Shown here piece after piece: positions 10,877-22,167 of a stretch of 64,000 nucleotides of DNA. The stretch lies in contig OX442315.1 of NCBI GenBank assembly GCA_949358305.1, positions 35,490,427 through 35,554,426 on the forward strand, written 5' to 3'. Under the pieces are notes generated by a model. It did not search any database. It had not been told where the DNA came from and saw only the letters and a program-made list of their open reading frames with translations. The DNA is from Strigamia acuminata. Lineage: Eukaryota > Arthropoda > Chilopoda > Geophilomorpha > Linotaeniidae. The translations under genes were made by a program, and so were the position numbers. Each line of letters begins with the position of its first letter. Positions within the stretch are counted from its first letter, which is position 1.

Positions 10877-13658
10877 ATGTTTATCCGGATTGATAAAAAC
10901 CTTCGCAGCAAAATATCCTCAATCGTAAGACAATGTGGTCCACGTCATCACGAAATGGCCGCAGAATATCAAGATTTGGTTGACGGTACACGTTCCACTT
11001 GTTTCCGTGTATTTTGGTTTTGCATTGTATTTGCATGCTTGATAGCATGTTGCTATCAAATAACGGACAGAGTTCTTTACTACGCGTCGGCTCCAACAGC
11101 AGTTGATATTCGCATTGGCAACATGCACTCACTCAAGTTTCCGGCAATACAAGTTTGCACATTTGAAAATGATTATGTAATTGATATGTTACATGACATT
11201 ATTCAAGGCGACTCATTTAGTTGTTTCGCCCCATTTTTGAATATCTGGGACGTAAAGAGAGATGTTGACTACGACAAAGTTTGGCATTCTGAAAATGAAT
11301 CTAGTATAGTGGAAAAAATTGAATTGAAAAATGTAAGTTGATAAAACAAATACTGTATTATGTGAAGCTGAAATTGCTCTTTGTTAGATTGAACTTCAAG
11401 ATGTAAAACTTTCAACTAATAAAGCAATTTTTGGCCAATGCACCAAAGCAGAGCTGATAGGTAAAGTATACTGTACAGTTGATAAAGCTGAATTGCACCA
11501 TCTAGATCCGGATATCTAGATAGTTATTGATAGTTAAGTTGATGTGAAGAAAAGGGACAACGTGCTAGGATTAGCGTAAAACCGGAAGTGGTTCCGTTAA
11601 AGCTCATTTACGGTATAAGGACAGTGCACCAAGTGGCACTCATACATTAATGACATCGTAGAAACTCTTAATACTCCCACTCTTTGATGGCATAATAAGG
11701 GGTTTCATTAAATGAGCGATTATTGTGATTAGTTGATTATTTCAGTAATCAAAATCACTCAATTATTGAGGTTAAAAGGGGAAAAAGCTTATTTAGCAAA
11801 TAAGATAAACATTTTATTATCAAATACATAAAATCCATCATTATAGTCATTGAAGATGGAACAGAACTATTTTTCCGCGTAGTAGAGCAAAGTCCATCGT
11901 TTTAGGAGTAATACGGCTCAACCAACTGGAAAATAGGACGACGTAGTACCGGAACAGAGATTAGTATCAGTGAATTTCAACAACATTCTTGAATTTGCAA
12001 CACGACATTAAAATGGTCTTACGTTCTACAACTAATGCCTCCGCCATTTTTTAACAACATCTTTTAAGAAAAATACCATACTGTAGTACATATTGTTACC
12101 GTAATTCAATCCAATTTTAAAGTAAATCCATAAATATCTACGATGAAAGTGTATTTTTTTTGGCCCACACTGTATACTTTCAAATCTTTAAACTGTTTGT
12201 ATTTCTTGTTTCATTAAAATTCTTTTATGATTGAGCAGGAACGTTAGAAGGAAAGAAAATGAGGTTTAAAGCTTTAGTGACGTTAAAAAGCCGAAAACTA
12301 TGTTATCCGGATGCTGCTATGACATTAGTAATATGTTTTGTTTGTATCTTTCTGAATGGTCTGGAAAAATATATTCTACAATTTGTTTCAGGTCTCTATT
12401 AAGGACAAAATTGATTTTGCTATACTGTTTCCAATGATCACAGATTTTTTCTATGATGTTGAATTCGAATTTAGGAAAGTAAGTGTGAATTTAGCAACTC
12501 ATATTATCCGGGGTCTCCTCTATGTATGACTATTGTTTACCTGGCACTTTTGAAAGCAGAAGTACCATATTGCTATATTTTTGTAGTTTGTTAGTTTATA
12601 TTCATGTCGACTTTTCCAACTTTGCTAATATTTAATTAATCTCTTTTCTTGGAAAACTAAAAAACCGTTAGTACTATTTTATTAGTACGCATAATAATCC
12701 ATGTATTAGTAATGAAGAATTTACCAAGTGTTACAGAAATTGTGTAAACGAAAGACTTTTTGACGCTAAATGCAGGTTAGTAAACTACTGAATAAATGAA
12801 ATCTAATGCATTAATAAAATACATCTGAATAGGCTGCCATTTTTTGACTCGACTATCAAACTGCCACCTTGCAATCATAACGATAGTCAAACTGCAAAAA
12901 ATAGTTTCTTGAAGGCTTTGAAGGTTTTTGTTATCCCTAAAGTTTACAGCGAATGCAAATGCATCCCGACATGCACGCAAGATGTGTTTACTCTGCTGCC
13001 TCAAGTCACTGCAAATAAACACGATTTTTTGCAGCTTACACCTAAGCCAATAGAAGTATCTGTAACTCAGCGTTTGGCCTACGATCGAATCAAATTATTA
13101 GCCGATATTGGAGGGAATTTGAGTTTATTCATGGGTTTATCACTCTTATCGATTGTTGATATTCTTCAACAAATAATTGTTTGTATAACCAGGAGGTCCA
13201 AGAAAAACAATCTGGACCTAGTGGAAACTTTGATTTTGAACACGTACCATTCCTGCAAACAAAAACTTGATACAGACAAAAACCTGAAGAAAAATCAGAA
13301 GATTAATTGGACGTGGACTTTGACACTGATTCTGTGTGTTGCATTGGCAATATTTATGATTCAAGAACGTGCATCGTACTATTTTAAATATCCAACTCGT
13401 AATATTGTGAAATTAGAGTACCTCAGTCATGTAACGTTGCCGTCAATTACTCTTTGTGGAGAAAATGTAAGAATTTCATTCTGGAAGAAGACATACGCAG
13501 AGGCCAAAAACTCCAGTATTACCAACTGGTGTGACGTACAATTATTAGACTTATATTTGACAAAAGAAAAATTCACCTTAGAATATTTATGGAAATCTAC
13601 AAAGTTAGATCCTCTGAAGGATATTCATAAACGTATTAAGGTACACTGGGAGAAATAA
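10877..13658 (+). CDS. Two-unit DEG/ENaC channel, copy 1 (truncated after TM1 of unit 2)
   Basis: Exons: 10877-11332, 11388-11460, 12239-12327, 12392-12478, 12672-12775, 12833-13640. Unit 1 is complete and open: TM1 (FRVFWFCIVFACLIACCYQ), a post-TM1 segment with FPAIQVC, a Cys-rich loop (CISNEEFTKCYRNC, ECKCIPTC) and TM2 with GLSLLSIVDILQQ. The same exon runs on into a Lys-rich linker and TM1 of a second unit (WTWTLTLILCVALAIF, then LPSITLC). DEG/ENaC proteins form trimeric cation channels in the plasma membrane. Three bases after the exon 6 donor a transposon begins; without splicing, translation would stop at 13656-13658. No unit 2 exons 7-11 follow in the next 5 kb, although copies 2 and 3 have them. 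The gene is therefore cut short, and any product would have three membrane segments. Confidence 0.75.
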
Positions 13659-14107
13659 TAGGTGTAAAATTGTGTAAAAGCATCAAATACACCTTTTATT
13701 TTTTTTTAACACCTAAAAAGGTGTTAAAGGGTGTGACAGGGAGGAGTGAACGAAAATGGAGTGAAAATGGTGTAAAATCGCAGAGTTACACCTTCTGGTA
13801 AAAAGGTGTAATTCTTCTAAAAGGTGTTGAAAGGTGTAACTGGGAGGTGTTAGGGGTAACAATCCAATGCATCCGCCATATTCCTAATTAAACTGGGATT
13901 ATCCGCTAGCTGTTGCTTGAACGTTTGTAAGTGAATTATCGAACCTTTTTAAACTAAATACGTATTAATTACGTGTTTTTATTGTACGATTCGTATTTAT
14001 TTGCGCCCCGCTTAGAGTTTCAGCACATCGTGTGATGCGAAGACGAATCACAGAGACAGAATAATAGTCCCGCCGTTAACAATTGCATGCAGCTTGTTTT
14101 AACAAAA

Positions 14108-14322
14108 ATGGCCGAATACTTGGCGTCGATATTTGGCACTGAGAAAGATAAGTACGTTGACTCGATGTTCTTCCTCGCTCCGGACATCTAAAACATTAAC
14201 ACTCAGTCGAACGATTACACGATTTCAATTAATTAGGTAGGTTTGTTTACTTCTTTTAGGGTAAATTGTTTGTTTTATTTCAAAATCGGTGCTTGCCGGC
14301 AAGGTGATCGTTATTTCAGAAG
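14108..14322 (+). pseudogene. U2AF1: Captured U2AF1 (U2AF35) 5' gene fragment inside the transposon
   Basis: The ATG at 14108 opens MAEYLASIFGTEKDK, the highly conserved start of the small subunit of the U2 auxiliary splicing factor. A 108-bp intron (14152-14259, gtacgt ... ttttag) splits the lysine codon; the next exon reads VNCLFYFKIGACRQGDR, matching the first CCCH zinc finger region of U2AF1. The match fades after about 14322. Differences from the conserved protein (for example a Leu after VNC, Gln after ACR, Tyr after GDR) and the missing remainder show a decayed fragment. The intron means it was copied from genomic DNA, not from mRNA. Likely a gene piece taken up by the transposon, as in Pack-type elements. 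Confidence 0.85.
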
Positions 14323-14423
14323 CGTGTTTTGGGTACAAAATTGAATTAATTTTTATATTTTTTTTTTACATTTGAATTAATTAATTAATCTTGTGTTTTA
14401 TTTCATCAATTAATAAATAAAAG

Positions 14424-14582
14424 ACCATTAATTCGAGGGGAAGTTGGTTTCATAAGAAGAAGTCGGGTTTGAGCAGTTTTGAGGCGTTTTGGAATGCGTT
14501 GGGCGCGAGTGAAACGAGGAAAAGCGTCAAGGAGGAGGTCAAGATATCGCTGAGAGATCAAAAATCGAGTTTTACGTGTTAA
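14424..14582 (+). other. Second open exon-like stretch inside the same transposon
   Basis: An open stretch of 53 codons ends in TAA at 14580-14582 and follows an aag that could be a splice acceptor. It contains FEAFWNALGASE and a charged tail (KSVKEEVKISLRDQ). Codon use and composition look coding compared with the AT-rich surroundings, but I do not recognise the protein. It may be a second captured exon, perhaps the last exon of some host gene, or chance. Confidence 0.35.
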
Positions 14583-15338
14583 GTCGATAATTTTTATTTA
14601 TTTTGTTGTGTTTTTATATTTACATATATATATTTTTTACAAAGTAATTCAAGATTTTAAATTTTAAAAATTAAAATTATTTTTTTATAATTTTTTCTGA
14701 TTTTTTAAAAAAGCTTTTGCAAATTTTTGATTTTTCTGGAATGTTTTTTAAATTTTTTCGAACGTTTTTAAATTAATTTGGATTAATTTCTTTTGTTCCT
14801 CGCATTGCAAAACACATTTTTTTCATCAATTACTAAATAATTGTTCATTACATTTAAAAAAAATAAAAGACCATTTTATTCAAAAACAACTACTTTTATT
14901 TGCTATTTCAAACACTACGGTGTGATTTTACTCCACAATGCGGTAAGTTTATACCTTTTAATGAACACCTGTAGGGTGTAATTCTACTCCATAGTGGGGC
15001 AAATTTACACTTGTTTTCTAACACCTCAAAGGGGTGATTATACTCCTTAATAGAGTTCTTTTACACCTGTTAATCAACACCTCAAAGGTGTAATATTACT
15101 ACATGATGGAATCCACTTACACCTTTTTTGAAAATGGTTTCAAGGAGTAAGTTTACACCTAATGGTGTACCATGACACCCACAAGGTGTAAATGCATGAA
15201 GGTGTAATATTTACACCTTATGTTCATTACACCTCAATGGTGTAAGTTTACTCAAAAAAGGAGTCTGTATAGGGACAAGTGTTTTACACCTATAAAAGTG
15301 TAACTTTACACCTTTTAACACCTATATTTCTCCTAGTG

Positions 15339-16365
15339 TACTAATTAATTAATTAATTTAATTTAATAAATTTGCCGTGTTGAACAAGTTCTTATTCGTT
15401 GCGTTTGCAGTGATTACTGATTAGTCACGTTATGATAAGTAAAAAAAACACTTACAAACAAACACAATTTGTATTTTATTTTCTTGCTGTTGACTTGTTG
15501 AGCTTGTAATTGAGGAGTGAGAGTGGACGGACGAAATTCAGGCACGGGAATGTCCAAAGAGCGCCGAACGCACGACATGTTAATAGAAATGAGTTTCTCT
15601 GGTTGTTGCTGCGTTAATTATGTTGTTTTTATTCTCGTTTGTTTTGTTCTTGTTGTATTTCTTGTTGTTGTTGCAGTAGATTTTATTGGTGGTGAAGAAG
15701 TTGACATATTGGTAATCAGCGTATTGTTGTGTGTTGTGTTTGATGTTGATGGATGTAATTTTTGGAGTTAAGAGTGGACTTTAATGATTTTCTTCAAGAT
15801 GTGTGAGAAAATGTTAAAGTGGGAAACATATTCATATACAGTATTACTCAAGAAAAGAAGCATGAAGCAACAAACAACGATAGAATTTTACAATAGACAT
15901 ATGTGTTGTATTTGAAAAGGACTGGATCGCATTTGATGAAAGAATATAAGACGTTTCTATTTGCACGACATATACAGCGCACACGTCTCGAGAAGAACCA
16001 GTGACCGGAAGTCCGTTCACGTCACGTCATTCGTCATGACCCGAGAATACAACCAACTCCCCCTAGCGGTGGGAGACCCTCATTCGGGATTTTAGACATA
16101 TTCGACCTGGTGACACACAATAATAACAAAATGGAGTGAGCAACAACTTTTTATTTTATTGTTTTCGTTTGTGGTAATCTTTTTTAAATTTCTTTTTGGC
16201 AAGGCATTTTATTGTTGTTAAACATTTGCCCGTTTTTGTTTACTTGTTGCCAGAGTAACTATTGTTGGAAATTATGACAGAAAAAGAAGTTTAAGAGAAA
16301 AAATTTGTAGGCTCTTCATGCAAAATTTCACTATTAAGTTGTCTATTTCTTGAGCAGAATCGAAA
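15339..16365. other. Unassigned spacer after the U2AF1-carrying transposon
   Basis: This is where exons 7-11 of channel copy 1 would be expected; none is present. The stretch is not obviously shared with the other channel copies, so it is probably the far side of a rearrangement. It contains T/G-rich sequence around 15600-15780 and a less AT-rich patch at about 15970-16110 (cgtctcgagaagaacc onward), which could be a promoter for the exon candidate at 16366. Confidence 0.3.
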
Positions 16366-16683
16366 ATGGAGACGTTAAGGGACATGGCAATTAAAATTCT
16401 TTTCGGCCGTATAATTCAATGGAACGTTGAGGTAATGGACGCCGTTCAAATGACAAATACTCGTACGGTGCAATTAATCACTTATTTCGATGACCTACGT
16501 AAGTTACACTTGAATTTGTGAATTTATTTCGTAATTATCAATAACACACGGTCCGATTTAGCTTATACTCTTGCGGCGAACTGCTGACGAGGTTGTGTTT
16601 GAACTTTTGGGACGACAAAATTCGCGAGCCACAAGCATGGGACGTTGTTCCATTTTTTCATCTACATCAGAGAAGACTTAATG
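16366..16683 (+). other. Possible orphan gene fragment (two exon-like pieces)
   Basis: An ATG at 16366 opens 44 codons (includes IIQWNVEVMDAVQMTN and ends TYFDDL) up to a good donor, cgtaagt, at 16499. After an acceptor at 16560-16561 a stretch reads LLTRLCLNFWDDKI and PQAWDVVPFFHLHQ in one frame. That frame does not match the phase of the first piece, so either one base is off or the pieces are unrelated. I do not recognise the product. A duplicated spacer block begins shortly afterwards. Confidence 0.3.
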
Positions 16684-16689
16684 TGGTAT

Positions 16690-18189
16690 TTTCCAGTCCA
16701 AATTTTGATTTGGAATTTTTACTTAAAATTAGTGGCCACAAGTAGACAGTGCACTGTCTACAATCCTCCAATACTTTTTTTATAAGTATATTGGTCCATG
16801 AAACCTTTAATTTAATGTTGTGGACCGATACACATACAAGAAACCATCCCCAAACCATTTTACTATTGGGATGGTTTGGGGATGGTTTCCTCTGAAAAAA
16901 AGCTGTGACATCATCAAAAGCACCGTCGACAACACATTGAAACTAAAGATGAAGGAAAATACAATAATTTGGAGAAGTTTAATCAAATGATAGAAAATTC
17001 CAGGGACAATTGAACACATAAAAACAATAATTTTGGCCTAATATTCACATAAATAATCATAAGGTCGAGTTTGATTTTTTCTTTTCCTGTAACATTTAAC
17101 GCTGACAAGTGATGTCATACCTGCATAGTATAAACACCACTGCAGCACGAACAATGACACCCAATTATCGACCCCCCAAAAGTCAATGGGATAAAATGTG
17201 CAATTTCCGATTAGTCTTATCTTCTGCCATTTCATTTTATTTGCAAATTATAAATGAAATAAAATATTGTGTAATTAGCTTTTATCTAGTCAATTCAATT
17301 ACATATGTAGACTATAATAAACATAATTTCTTAGTCACGCAAGTGACCATTATTGTATTTTATTTTTAAACTACTGATTGCGTGCCATTTACCCATGAAG
17401 TTGTCGTTATCTCCGACTCCCCGAGCTGACAACACCTAACTCTATGTAAGTAGTGTCCTGTATTCATTTATTTTTTGAAAAAAACTTAAGTTTTGTCAAA
17501 CTTGATTTAAAAATGCTATTTTTCTGATTGATAAAAAACTCGCTGCAGCATACACATAATCGTAAAGGTTGCTACGAGGCACGCCTATGGAACGAATTTT
17601 CATGGTCGTTTTTATCTAACCAGCGCCCTTTTTATTTCCCCATATTTTGCGTTATCCATGCTGAAGAAAAAACCTGTTAGTCGGTCTTAATCCTCCAACC
17701 TTTTTAGCCAGGGACTCTGATTTTCTCTCCATTTCTGAACAAGTTTGCAAAGTACCGTATTTGTCGTCTCAATTGTTCATTTATTTTTGCATTCCTGACT
17801 TGAAGACAAGGTTTGCTGTCAGGCACCTGCGAGTGGGTACACCCAACGTTTGCCTGAGCGAGGGAGGAGAAAATATTCTTCATTGTGCGTTTTGTGAGTG
17901 ACGACGCTCTCCCTCAGTGAGACACGGTATTTCGGTCTTAATTCGAATACCATTATTCGTCAATTTGCAAGCGAAAATGAAGAATTAAGAATTGCCGCGC
18001 AAACACCAAACCCCTGAAATCCTAGTTAGTTTTTCTAAATCATTTTATTCAGTCGAAATTAACGACGTGACAATATAAATATATAATATCCTCCATACTG
18101 CAGTAAAATATACTGTATAACACAATGCAATTTCCGAAATTCCTGCAGACCTTTATGAACATTCAATTTAATGTTGCCATTAAATGTGC
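16690..18189 (+). repeat. Duplicated spacer block upstream of channel copy 2
   Basis: The part from about 16890 to 17740 is repeated at 26490-27570 (upstream of copy 3) and in part at 35390-35860 (upstream of copy 4). Shared landmarks are tgacatcatcaaaagca, gtgatgtcatacctgc, cgaccccccaaa and cagcgccctt. At 16780-16890 there are pieces related to the hairpin element at 23248. No coding capacity is supported. The rest, to 18189, is unassigned and ends at a solo LTR. Confidence 0.65.
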
Positions 18190-18733
18190 TGTGACCGTTT
18201 GGCCACCCTAGTGGCCTACGTCACTCCACACACCGTCTGGTGGCCCCAAGTGTCCCCCTCACGGAGGAGTGGACCGGCCTAGCAAGGGAAGGTACGAGCA
18301 GAGTGTGTGGTGAGAGAGACGTTGCTGAGGAAGCCGAGAGTGAGGACGTTTCTAATGCGAGCTGCCACGGTCTGAACGATGGCAGAGACAACTGCCGACT
18401 CTGCTGCTCTCACCATTCAACACTGTGACGCTTAGTGGCAGATCAGGATGACTACTGCAGTACCGTGAGCGGCTACATGGGTTGTACAAGTGAGTACGAC
18501 AGAATGTTCGTCCAATGCGATCGACCACGGCCCTGTGTGTGAAGGGTCGGACGCCGGTGTAGAGTGCCTACTGGCACTACCACACAGTAAGATAGGTGAC
18601 CCAATTCCTAGACAACTGATTAAAGGCCAAACCCAACAATTTGAGTCTCTGTCTTGTTCTTTTATGTGAGATATGCGTCCCTCCCGCTCAGTAACTCCCC
18701 ATACTGCGTGGGTAAGACCATAGTCCAGTCACA
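18190..18733 (+). mobile_element. Solo LTR, family 1 copy a, with 4-bp target duplication
   Basis: The 544-bp block starts tgtgaccg and ends gtcaca, is less AT-rich than its flanks, and is bordered by gtgc at 18186-18189 and again at 18734-18737. A diverged copy lies at 41417-41999 and an inverted piece at 27188-27382. TG...CA ends with a 4-bp duplication fit an LTR left after internal recombination. No internal retroelement sequence adjoins it, so the family (Gypsy or BEL type) cannot be told. Confidence 0.75.
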
Positions 18734-19230
18734 GTGCAGCACCCCCTGCCAAGCTAAATTGACCAAGTAAGCTTACTCTGTAATTTTGCATAATCATTGT
18801 CACTGGTCTGTTGTATCACGAACCAAGGATACACAACCTAAGATTTCCCGATTGCCGGTTGCATGTATTACCACTTAACAACTTAACAATTTGTTACCTA
18901 AGACTTTAAATGAATACAAAACAAAAACTCATTTAAAAGTTAATTCAATTTTGAAAGAAAATATGATGCCTGTATAATTTGTTTCTTTTCAAATTTAATT
19001 AGATATCATCCGAAACGCGATAAAACTCACATCTATTGGACTAAAATCACGGAGGTAGTAATTATTGTTTCATAAATAAACTATTGGCTCGTTGGCAATT
19101 AACCCAAATCAATATGGAATTTTTACTTTTCAGCTTTGCATAACTCGCTTCATTTTCATTTACCGTACCACTGCAAGCGGAGGAACATTCATACAAAACA
19201 AATATAAAATTTCTTCAAAATTGATATAAA
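18734..19230. other. Upstream region of channel copy 2
   Basis: About 500 bp without a gene. The last ~340 bp (from about 18890) match the upstream regions of copies 1, 3 and 4, with shared blocks such as tttgcataactcgc/cttgcacacgttgc, ttcattttcatttacc and aaatttcttcaa directly before the ATG. The conservation suggests that the promoter and 5' UTR lie here. Confidence 0.5.
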
Positions 19231-20248
19231 ATGGTATTTATCTGGATTGATAAAAAACTTCGCCGCAGAATATCCTTTATCGTAAGAAAATTTGCTTCAC
19301 GCGATCACGAAGTGGCCGCAGAATATCAAGATTTGGTTGACGCTACACGTTCCCCTTGTTTCCGTGTATTTTGGTTTTGCATTGTATTTGCATGCTTGTT
19401 AGCATGTTGCTATCAAGTAACAGACAGAGTACTTTACTACGCGTCGGCTCCAACAGCAGTTGATATTCGCATTGGCAACATGGACTCACTCAAGTTTCCG
19501 GCAATACAAGTTTGCACATTTGAAAATGATTATGTAACTGATATGTTACGTGACATTGTTCAAGGCAACTTCCTTGGTTGTTTCGCCCCATATTTAAAAA
19601 TTTGGGACGTAAAAAGATATATTGACTACGACAAAGTTTGGCATTTTGAAAATAAATCTAGTCTAGTAGAAAGATTTGAATTGAAAAATGTAAGTTGATA
19701 AAACAAATACCGTATTATGTGAAGCTGAAATTGCTCTTTGTAGATCGGACTTCAAAATGTAAAACTCTCAACTAGTATGTCAATTTTTGGCCAATGCACC
19801 AAACAAGAGCTGATAGGTAAAGTAAATATGTAGTACATAAAGCTGAATTGCACCATCCAGATCCGGACACCTAGATAGTTATTACACAGATCAAAAGTAC
19901 CCTAACAAAAATACCAGTATGTGCTCTCTGGACCACGCAGCTTAGACTGCACATCCGTGGAGAAAAAAAAATGTAAAACTGTTGAGATTTGTCAATGTAA
20001 ACTGACATTTAATGACATCAGTTTTAGCTTGGTCCGATCTCTTGACTCTTACAGTTGTATTCAAAGAATAGACCAAGTAAATGGTTTTTATACCTCCTTG
20101 TGGACAAACTTATCCAGCTGTATTACAGGAAAGTTTTATTTTTGTCCACGAGTGAACATCTATTGGTATACAGACAGTTCATCGGGCGACAGATCATCGC
20201 ATTAAATTCTTCGGTCAGCCAATCATGCGTTTTTTGGCCCACTCTAAA

Positions 20249-20277
20249 CACTCACTCACTCACTCACTCACTCACTT
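20249..20277. repeat. (actc)n microsatellite
   Basis: About seven copies of a tetranucleotide actc in the intron between exons 2 and 3 of channel copy 2. The corresponding intron of copy 3 lacks it. Confidence 0.9.
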
Positions 20278-21774
20278 TTAAATCGTTAAAGTAGTTATTT
20301 TTTCTTTTTTCATTGAAATTCTTTTGTGATTGAGCAGGAACGTTAGAAGGACAGAAATTGAGGTTTAAAACTCTAATGAAGTTAAAGAGCCGAAAACTAT
20401 GTTATCCTGATCCTACTATGACATTAGTAATGTGTTTCGTTTGTATCTTTCTGAATGATCTAAAAAATTTATTGCACAATTTGTTTCAGTTTTCTGTTAT
20501 GGACAAAATTGATTTTGCTATACTGTTTCCAATGATCTCAGGCTTTTTCTACGATTTTGAAATCGTATTTAGGAAAGTAAGTGTAAATTTAGCAACTTAT
20601 TATCTGGGGTCTCCCCTATTCAATTACGTAAGATTATTGTTTACCTGGCACTTTTGAAAGCACAAGTACCATATTGCTGAATTTTTGTAGTTATTATTCA
20701 TGTCCACTTTTCTAACTTTGCTAATATCTAATTAATTCCTTTTTTGGAAAACTAAAATACCGGTAGTACTATTTTATTAGTACGCATAATAATCCATGTA
20801 TTAGTAATGAAGAATTTACCAAGTGTTACAGAAATTGTGTAAATGAAAGATTTTCTGACGCTAAATGCAGGTTAGTAAACTACTGAATAAATTACAGAAA
20901 CCAAGAAATCTAATGCATTAATAAAATACGTTTGAATAGGCTGCCATTTTTTGACTCAACTATTAAACTGCCACCTTGCAATCATAACGATAGTCAAACT
21001 GCAAAAGATAGTTTCTTGAAGGCTTTCAAGGTTCTTCTTATCCCTAAAGTTTACAGCGAATGCAAATGCATCCCGACATGCACGCAAGATGTGTTTTCTC
21101 TGCTACCTCAAATCACTGCAAATAAAGACGATCTTATTCAGCTCACAGCTAATCCAATAGAAGTATCTGTAACTCAGCGTTTTGCCTACGATGGAATCAA
21201 ATTATTAGCCGATATTGGAGGGAATTTGAGTTTATTCATGGGTTTATCACTCTTATCGATTGTTGATATTCTTCAACAAATAATTGTTTGTATAACCAGG
21301 AGGTCCAAGAAAAACAATTTAAACCGAGTGGAAACTTTGATTTTGAAACACGTACTTTTCCTGTAAACGAAAACGTGATGCAAGGCTGAAGAAAAATCAG
21401 CAGGTTAATTGGACGTGGACTCTGACACTGTTTCTGTGTGTTGCATTGGCAACATTTATGATTCAAGAACGTGCATCGTACTATTTTAAATATCCAACTC
21501 GTAATATTGTGAAATTAGAGTACCTCAGTCATGTAACGTTGCCGTCAATAACTCTTTGTGGGGAAAATATGAGAGTTTCATTCTTGAAAAAGAAATATGC
21601 TGAGACCAAAAACTCCAATATTACCAACTGGTGTGATGTAGAATTATTGGACTTATATTTGACAAAAAAACAATTCACCTTAAAATATTTATGGAAATCG
21701 ACAAAGTTAGATCCTCTTAAGAATAATCTTAAATTCATTAAGGTATGTATACATGTTCTAAGCTGGGCCTAAAG

Positions 21775-21965
21775 AATGCATTCTTAACCCAAAACAAATG
21801 CTTGTCTTCCCCAATCAAATGCTTTTTTTCCCCAATCAAATGCATTTTTTCCCCAAAAAGAATGCATTTTTTTCTTCAAAAAGAATGCATTTTTTTCTTC
21901 AAAAAGAATGCATTTTTCCCCAAGGAGAACCCTTTTCCCCCCAAAAGAATGCACTTATGCAAGTA
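21775..21965. repeat. Degenerate short tandem repeat (aatgcatttttt/ccccaa)
   Basis: The intron after exon 6 of copy 2 starts with six or seven loose copies of a unit built from aaatgcattttttcccc. A shortened version follows the same exon of copy 4 at about 62940-62990, so it predates that duplication and then expanded in copy 2. The chance open frames through it are not coding. Confidence 0.7.
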
Positions 21966-22167
21966 AAAAGAAAGGATAGTTCTCACTTATTTGCATAAGT
22001 CAATTCAGGGCTAAACAAATGCCACGAGTTCCGATCGCCATGGTTGTCTTGTTTGCCAACAATCGGAGTTGGCATCGCCCCCTATTTCCATTGCTAGTGC
22101 TGGTTTACGTTTCTGCCAAAAAGATTTTCCTTTTAGAACGTAGTGCTACGTCAAAAAAATAACTGAC

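Larger units (their letters stand above)
13644..15338. mobile_element. TA-flanked TIR transposon, Tc1/mariner-like ends, carrying captured host exons
   Basis: The ends are inverted copies: left cactgggagaaataat and right (reverse complement) cactaggagaaatata, both continuing into aggtgt. The element is flanked by TA on both sides (13642-13643 and 15339-15340), as for Tc1/mariner-type insertions. Its outer 200 bp on the left and 400 bp on the right are packed with ggtgta/tacacc motifs in both orientations, a subterminal-repeat layout seen in DNA transposons. No transposase is encoded. The middle holds a piece of the U2AF1 gene and another open stretch. The insertion is 3 bp into the intron after exon 6 of channel copy 1. 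Confidence 0.75.

Noticed and set aside
12239-12400. Reading exons 3 and 4 of copy 1 as a single exon
   Set aside because: The continuous reading hits a stop in copy 1; a ~64-bp intron (gtaata ... ttcag) gives open, conserved junctions in all four copies.
20358-20657. Single 99-codon open frame across exons 3 and 4 of copy 2
   Set aside because: It is open by chance through the short intron; copies 1, 3 and 4 show the splice sites.
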